41,142 bases of DNA from Rhodococcus aetherivorans (GTDB lineage: Bacteria; Actinomycetota; Actinomycetes; Mycobacteriales; Mycobacteriaceae): contig NZ_JAALEG010000058.1 of assembly GCF_011058165.1 (NCBI RefSeq), positions 1 through 41,142 of the forward strand, written 5' to 3'. The notes under the pieces were generated by a model. That model had not been told where the DNA came from. It did no database searches and was given only the letters and a program-made list of their open reading frames with translations. This document shows positions 36,521 through 41,142 of this stretch, in pieces. Position 1 is the stretch's first letter, and every line of letters starts with the position of its first letter. The position numbers and the translations under genes were made by a program.

Positions 36521-36570
36521 GCGCAGCGGCCGGCCGGCCGGGATCGTCACCCGCCGGCCGGCTGCTGCGC
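36521..36570. terminator. Bidirectional terminator before the NRPS end
   Basis: The arms gcgcagcggccggccgg (36521-36537) and ccggccggctgctgcgc (36554-36570) pair over 17 bp with one wobble and a 16-base loop. They lie between the convergent stops at 36487 (plus) and 36591 (minus). Confidence 0.7.
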
Positions 36571-36590
36571 GTGCACCGATCGCCGCTGCC

Positions 36591-39500
36591 CTACCTCGGG
36601 TCGGTCCTCGCATCGGCGGGCACGTCGTCGACCACGACGGCGTCGTCGATGGCGCGGAAGAAACCGATGCGGCTGTAGTAGTCGACGTATCGCCGCAAAA
36701 TCTCGGCGTCTACCCGCGGGCAGTCGATGCCCGTGCCGTCGAGCACCGCGCGCGCACGACCATCGGCGAAGGTCTCGGTTTCGGCCAGGCCCGTCGCGAA
36801 CTGACCGGACACCAGCATCGCCCGCATCAGGCTGTCGTCACCGCAGGCCGACAGCGACTCCGCCGTCGCGAACAGGGCCGTTCCGAACTCCATCACCGTC
36901 ACCGGCCGCAGCTCGAATCCGTGGCTCCGCAACTGCTCCGCGAGCTCGGCCATGGCCGTCCGGTACGGCGACACCAGATGGAAGGTGCCGCCCCACGTGC
37001 CGGGATCGAGAGCGATCCGCACCAGCGCCCGGGCGACATAGTTGACGGGAACCATCGACACGGTGCCGTCGGCGGCGTCCGGGATCATTCTCAGCGCGAC
37101 GATCGCGCGCACCATGTTCCAGAACGCGTCGTCGGTGCCGCATGCGCCCGTGACCACGTCGCCGGTGATGAGACCCGGACGGTAGACGGAGACGGGGATG
37201 CCGCGGCTGCTGGCGATCCGCACGATCGCCTCACCGACCCATTTGGACTGCACGTACCCCGAACCACCCACCCGTTCGGGCTCGAGGCACTCGTCCTCGG
37301 TGGCGACACGCGGTATGCCCGCCGCGATCGCGGCCTCGTCGGTAACCACGGAGCCGGTGGAGACGAAGTGCAGCGGCTTGAGGTGGTCCGTCGCGGCGAG
37401 CCGCAACAGTTCCTCGGTCGCCAGCACGTTCGGACGGTGCAGCCGACCGTACGTTTCGATGTGGTTGACGCGTGCACCGTTGTGCACGATCACATCGATG
37501 CGTTCGGCGAGGTCGGAGAACTGCTCCGCTGTAAGTCCGAGCCGGTCCTCCGCGAGATCCCCGGGGACGGCCACGATCCGGTCGCCGTCGCCGTCACGCG
37601 ACGAACCGAACCGCTGCATGGCGGACTCGATCCGCTCGAGACCGTGCGCGGCGGAGTCCGCCCGGACGAGGCACCAGATCTGCGCGTCGGTCCGATCGAG
37701 CAGTTCTCGTACGAGGAACGAGCCGAGGAATCCCGTCGCACCGGTCAGCAGGATCCGCTCCGGCTTCGTGCGCACCGGTCCCGCTCCGTCTGCGGTGATG
37801 TCGGCGGGCAGCTGCGCGTGCTCGGCGAAGCCGGCCACCGCGACATCCTGCCGGGCCGGGTCGAGGTGGCGAGCCAGATCCTCCACCCGGGAGTGGTCGA
37901 ACAACTCCTGCACGCCCACGTCGACACCGACGAGTTCGCGCAGCCGGTTGACCACCTTCACCACGAGCAGGGAATGACCGCCGAGCTCGAAGAAGTCGTC
38001 GTCGAGTCCGACTCGCTCGGCTCCTAGCACCTCGGCGAACACGCCCGCGACGGCGAGTTCGATCGGGGTCGTCGGCACGCGGAACCGTCGAGCCTCGAAC
38101 ACCGGTTCCGGAAGCGCCCGCCGGTCCAGCTTGCCCACCGGGGTCAACGGGATCTCGTCGAGCACAACGAAGGCCGACGGCACCATGTGCGACGGCAGGA
38201 CGCGCGCCACGAACTCCTTCAGCTCCGCCGCATCGACCTCCGCGCCCTCGGCAGGCAGCACGTAGGCGACCAGCTGCGCACCGGCCGCGCCGTCCCGCCG
38301 ATGAGCCGTCGTGGTTGCGAAAGCCACCGACGGATGCTCGGCCGTCGCGGCGTCGATCTCGCCGAGTTCGATCCGCAGCCCGCGCACCTTGACCTGGAAG
38401 TCGCTGCGTCCCACGTAGGAGATTTCTCCGGCCGCGGTCCACGCCACTACGTCGCCGGTGCGGTACATCCGCTCTCCCGGCACCCCGTACGGATTGGCGA
38501 CGAACCGCGCCGACGTCAAGGCGCGCCGCTCATGATAACCACGCGCCAGCTGCACGCCGGAGATGTACAGTTCGCCGGCGACGCCGACGGGAACGGGCCG
38601 CAATCGGTTGTCAAGCACCAGTTCCCGCACGCCTCGGATGGGGGCACCGATCGTCACCGGATCACCCACGGCCATGGAATCGGAGATGTTCGTCATGATC
38701 GTGGTCTCGGTCGGACCGTACCCGTTGTAGAGGGATCGGCCCGGCGCCCACCGTTCCACGATCTCCGACGGCACGGCCTCGCCACCCGCCACGAGATGCT
38801 GCAGCGACCCGAGATTCGCCGGGTCCATCGACGCGAGCACAGTCGGGGTGATGAATGCGTGCGTGACCGACTCCCGGCATATCAGCTCCGCGAGCTCGGC
38901 CCCACCGAAGACCGAGGCCGGTGCGATCACCATCGTCGAGCCCGCCGCGATCGCCAGCAGCAGTTCGAGCACCGAGGCGTCGAAGCTGGGCGAGGCGACG
39001 TGCAGCACCCGAGACAGCAGCGTCGGGCTGTACCGCTCGTACTGCTCGACGCAGAAGTTGTGCAGGCCGGCGTGCGTGACGGCAACACCCTTCGGCAGGC
39101 CCGTGGACCCCGATGTGTAGATCACGTAGGCGACTTGCGCGGACCGAATCGGTGCGGGCAGGTCCGCATACGTCACCGGGGCGCCAGACACCTCGGCGCA
39201 GCGCGCCTCTACGTCCGCTTCGTCGAGCACCCACCAGTCGACCGCGGCCGGCAACGACTGCACGTGCGCGGCCAGGGTGAGACCGAGCACCGCACCCGAG
39301 TCGGTGATCATGTGGGTCACGCGATCGGCCGGGTAGTTCACATCGACGGGCACGTAGCCAGCGCCGGTCTTCGTCACAGCCCACACGGCGAGCACGGACT
39401 CGATCGAGCGGGGAATCGCGATCGCGACGAGATCCGAGGCGCCGACCCCGCGGTCGAGCAGGACCCGAGCGAGCCGCGAGGACCGTTCGTCCAGTTCGCA

Positions 39501-41142
39501 GTAGGTCAACTCCCGCCCCTCGCACCGCACGGCCACGCCGTTCGGGTTCTTGGCGACGGCCTCGGCGAGCAGGTTGGGCAGGGTCGAGGTCCACGCCGGT
39601 CCGCGTGGGGCGGTCGTACCAAGGACGGGAACCGCGAGGAGCGCGGCGCGCTCGTCCGCACCGAGGACGTCGACGTCGCCGATCGCGACGCTCGGCTCGG
39701 CGGTCACCGAGTCGACCACGCGGACCAACCGCTGCGCGAAGGAGGCCACGGTGCTCTCGTCGAACAGGTCGGTCGCGTAGGTCAGCGCGACGTCGAGGCC
39801 TGCCGCACCGCCCTGCGGACCGACCTTTTCGACCACCGTGAACTGCAGGTCGAAGCGAGAGACCGAGTCTTCGGGGTCGAGCCCGGCGACGCGCAGGTCG
39901 CCGAGTTCGAAGCTCGTCCGGGGGGTGTTCTGGAACACCAGGGCCACCTGGAACAGCGGGTTCCGGGCCGTGGACCGCTCGATGTCGAGTTCCTCAACGA
40001 GCCGCTCGAACGGCACCTCGGCATGGCCGAACGCGGCGAGGTCCGCCTCTCTGACCCGGGACAGCAGCTCGGTGAACGACTCGTCGGCGACGACCGGCGT
40101 GCGCAGCACCAGGGTGTTGACGAACATGCCGACCAGGTCGTCGAGTTCGGCCTCGCCGCGTCCGGCGACGGGCGTCCCGATCACGATGTCGTCGCTGCCG
40201 GAGAGCTTGCCCAGTAGGACCGCCAGCGCGGCGTGCACCACCATGAACGGCGTGACCTGCCGGCGGGCGGCGAGTTCCGCGATCGCTTCCTGCGTCGCGG
40301 ACGGCAGCTCGGTCCGGAACGTCGCGCCCCGGTTCGACGCGACCGGCGGCCGTGGCCGGTCGGTCGGCAGATCCAGTTCCTCGGGGACGCCCGCCAGCTG
40401 CGACTTCCAGTACCGCAACTGCTGCGCGAGCAGCGAGTCGGGGTCGGTCTCGTCGCCGAGCACCTCACGCTGCCACAGGGTGTAGTCGGCGTACTGCACC
40501 GGCAGCGGCGCCCACGCCGGCGCCTCGCCGCGGCTGCGCGCCGCATACGCCACCATCACGTCGCGGGTCAGCGGACCCATCGAGAACCCGTCCGCGGCGA
40601 TGTGGTGCACCACGACCACGAGCACGTGCTCGGTGTCGGTGAGCCGCAGCAGCGCCGCGCGGACGGGCACGCGGTCCGTGACGTCGAACCCGGTGGAGAC
40701 CAATTCCGCGACGCGGTTGTGTATCTCGTCCTCAGTGACCGTGTCGTACGTGAGGTCGAGGCGACCCTGCTCCGGGGTGCAGATCTTCTGCACGCCGACC
40801 CCGTCGAGCTCGGGGTAGACGGTGCGCAGCACCTCGTGCCGGGCGACGACGTCATCGAGCGCGTCACCCAACGCGGTCACGTCGAGTTCGCCGGTGAGGC
40901 GGATCGCCATCGGGATGTTGTATGCCGCAGACGCAGGGTCGAACCGGTTGAGGAACCACATCCGCGACTGCGCCAACGACAACGGCACCCGCTCCGGCCG
41001 CTCCCGCGCCACCAACGCCGCCCGCGCCCCCGACCCGGCATGCGACTCGAGCCGCGCCGCCAACCCCGCCACCGTCGACGCCTCGAACACCGTACGCACC
41101 GGCACCGACGCCTCGAGCGCCGCCCCGATCCGCGCCACCACC
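36591..41142 (-). CDS. Nonribosomal peptide synthetase, terminal module with thioester reductase (partial)
   Basis: The visible 1516 residues continue beyond the right edge. They begin with the second half of a carrier domain (to about residue 40), then a condensation domain (about 50-490, HHIAADG at 179-185), an adenylation domain (about 525-1010, core A3 YTSGSTGLPKG near 675, GYGPTETT near 808, Lys1004), a carrier domain with phosphopantetheine Ser1057 in ELGGHSLL, and a reductase domain (from 1129, NADPH motif TGATGFLG, Tyr1296/Lys1300). There is no thioesterase, so the peptide is released reductively as an aldehyde or alcohol. The specificity residues read D-A-L-F-V-G-G-I-M-K by alignment from memory with the GrsA Phe domain; I do not assign an amino acid. 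Terminal reductases also end mycobacterial glycopeptidolipid synthetases. Confidence 0.95.
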   Translation of the reverse strand, partial: VVARIGAALEASVPVRTVFEASTVAGLAARLESHAGSGARAALVARERPERVPLSLAQSRMWFLNRFDPASAAYNIPMAIRLTGELDVTALGDALDDVVARHEVLRTVYPELDGVGVQKICTPEQGRLDLTYDTVTEDEIHNRVAELVSTGFDVTDRVPVRAALLRLTDTEHVLVVVVHHIAADGFSMGPLTRDVMVAYAARSRGEAPAWAPLPVQYADYTLWQREVLGDETDPDSLLAQQLRYWKSQLAGVPEELDLPTDRPRPPVASNRGATFRTELPSATQEAIAELAARRQVTPFMVVHAALAVLLGKLSGSDDIVIGTPVAGRGEAELDDLVGMFVNTLVLRTPVVADESFTELLSRVREADLAAFGHAEVPFERLVEELDIERSTARNPLFQVALVFQNTPRTSFELGDLRVAGLDPEDSVSRFDLQFTVVEKVGPQGGAAGLDVALTYATDLFDESTVASFAQRLVRVVDSVTAEPSVAIGDVDVLGADERAALLAVPVLGTTAPRGPAWTSTLPNLLAEAVAKNPNGVAVRCEGRELTYCELDERSSRLARVLLDRGVGASDLVAIAIPRSIESVLAVWAVTKTGAGYVPVDVNYPADRVTHMITDSGAVLGLTLAAHVQSLPAAVDWWVLDEADVEARCAEVSGAPVTYADLPAPIRSAQVAYVIYTSGSTGLPKGVAVTHAGLHNFCVEQYERYSPTLLSRVLHVASPSFDASVLELLLAIAAGSTMVIAPASVFGGAELAELICRESVTHAFITPTVLASMDPANLGSLQHLVAGGEAVPSEIVERWAPGRSLYNGYGPTETTIMTNISDSMAVGDPVTIGAPIRGVRELVLDNRLRPVPVGVAGELYISGVQLARGYHERRALTSARFVANPYGVPGERMYRTGDVVAWTAAGEISYVGRSDFQVKVRGLRIELGEIDAATAEHPSVAFATTTAHRRDGAAGAQLVAYVLPAEGAEVDAAELKEFVARVLPSHMVPSAFVVLDEIPLTPVGKLDRRALPEPVFEARRFRVPTTPIELAVAGVFAEVLGAERVGLDDDFFELGGHSLLVVKVVNRLRELVGVDVGVQELFDHSRVEDLARHLDPARQDVAVAGFAEHAQLPADITADGAGPVRTKPERILLTGATGFLGSFLVRELLDRTDAQIWCLVRADSAAHGLERIESAMQRFGSSRDGDGDRIVAVPGDLAEDRLGLTAEQFSDLAERIDVIVHNGARVNHIETYGRLHRPNVLATEELLRLAATDHLKPLHFVSTGSVVTDEAAIAAGIPRVATEDECLEPERVGGSGYVQSKWVGEAIVRIASSRGIPVSVYRPGLITGDVVTGACGTDDAFWNMVRAIVALRMIPDAADGTVSMVPVNYVARALVRIALDPGTWGGTFHLVSPYRTAMAELAEQLRSHGFELRPVTVMEFGTALFATAESLSACGDDSLMRAMLVSGQFATGLAETETFADGRARAVLDGTGIDCPRVDAEILRRYVDYYSRIGFFRAIDDAVVVDDVPADARTDPR

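Noticed and set aside
37000-40217. Plus-strand open frames antisense to the NRPS
   Set aside because: They mirror conserved synthetase motifs on the minus strand and have Arg/His/Asp-rich composition typical of antisense frames in GC-rich DNA.

Overview
The window is high-GC actinobacterial DNA. It most resembles the order Mycobacteriales, family Nocardiaceae, and probably Rhodococcus or a close relative. The reasons are an ESX-4-type type VII secretion locus next to the rpsJ-to-rplQ ribosomal superoperon (the same neighbourhood as in Mycobacterium tuberculosis), three mycolyltransferase-fold (antigen 85-like) secreted proteins, frequent GTG/TTG starts, 4-bp stop/start overlaps and several likely leaderless genes. 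The species cannot be fixed from the sequence alone.

Layout. (1) 225-6242: ESX-4 components eccD, mycP, eccB (opposite strand) and an eccE; the ATPase gene eccC and the Esx substrates are not in the window and are probably to the left. (2) 6253-8619: a tetR/flavin-reductase pair divergent from an acyl-CoA dehydrogenase, with a palindromic operator between them. (3) 8620-10233: two very small genes, a 55-residue product and a 21-residue amphipathic peptide with its own operator-like palindrome and strong terminator, facing a mycolyltransferase-like gene. (4) 10325-15125: truA, rplQ, rpoA, rpsD, rpsK, rpsM, rpmJ, infA on the minus strand. (5) 15298-18491: dtd on the plus strand, convergent with map, adk and secY. 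(6) 18739-28566: the spc and S10 ribosomal protein clusters, all minus strand, ending at rpsJ with a long leader. (7) 29108-33558: a GntR regulator, a 31-codon upstream ORF, a DrrABC-like ABC exporter and a short-chain dehydrogenase. (8) 33658-36487: two more mycolyltransferase-like genes around a small secreted protein. (9) 36591 to the right edge: the last module of a nonribosomal peptide synthetase ending in a thioester reductase domain.

How the parts may work together. The core block (4-6) is housekeeping: ribosome, RNA polymerase alpha, translocon, adenylate kinase and methionine aminopeptidase. The right arm combines a peptide synthetase with reductive release, a DrrABC-type lipid exporter and envelope acyltransferases. 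This resembles lipopeptide or glycopeptidolipid envelope loci of mycobacteria, but joint function here is inference. The left arm is an ESX-4 secretion system that keeps EccE, which M. tuberculosis ESX-4 lacks.

The least explained elements are the 21-residue peptide unit at 9034-9199, the upstream ORF overlapping the exporter ATPase start, and the small secreted two-cysteine protein between the paralogous mycolyltransferases.
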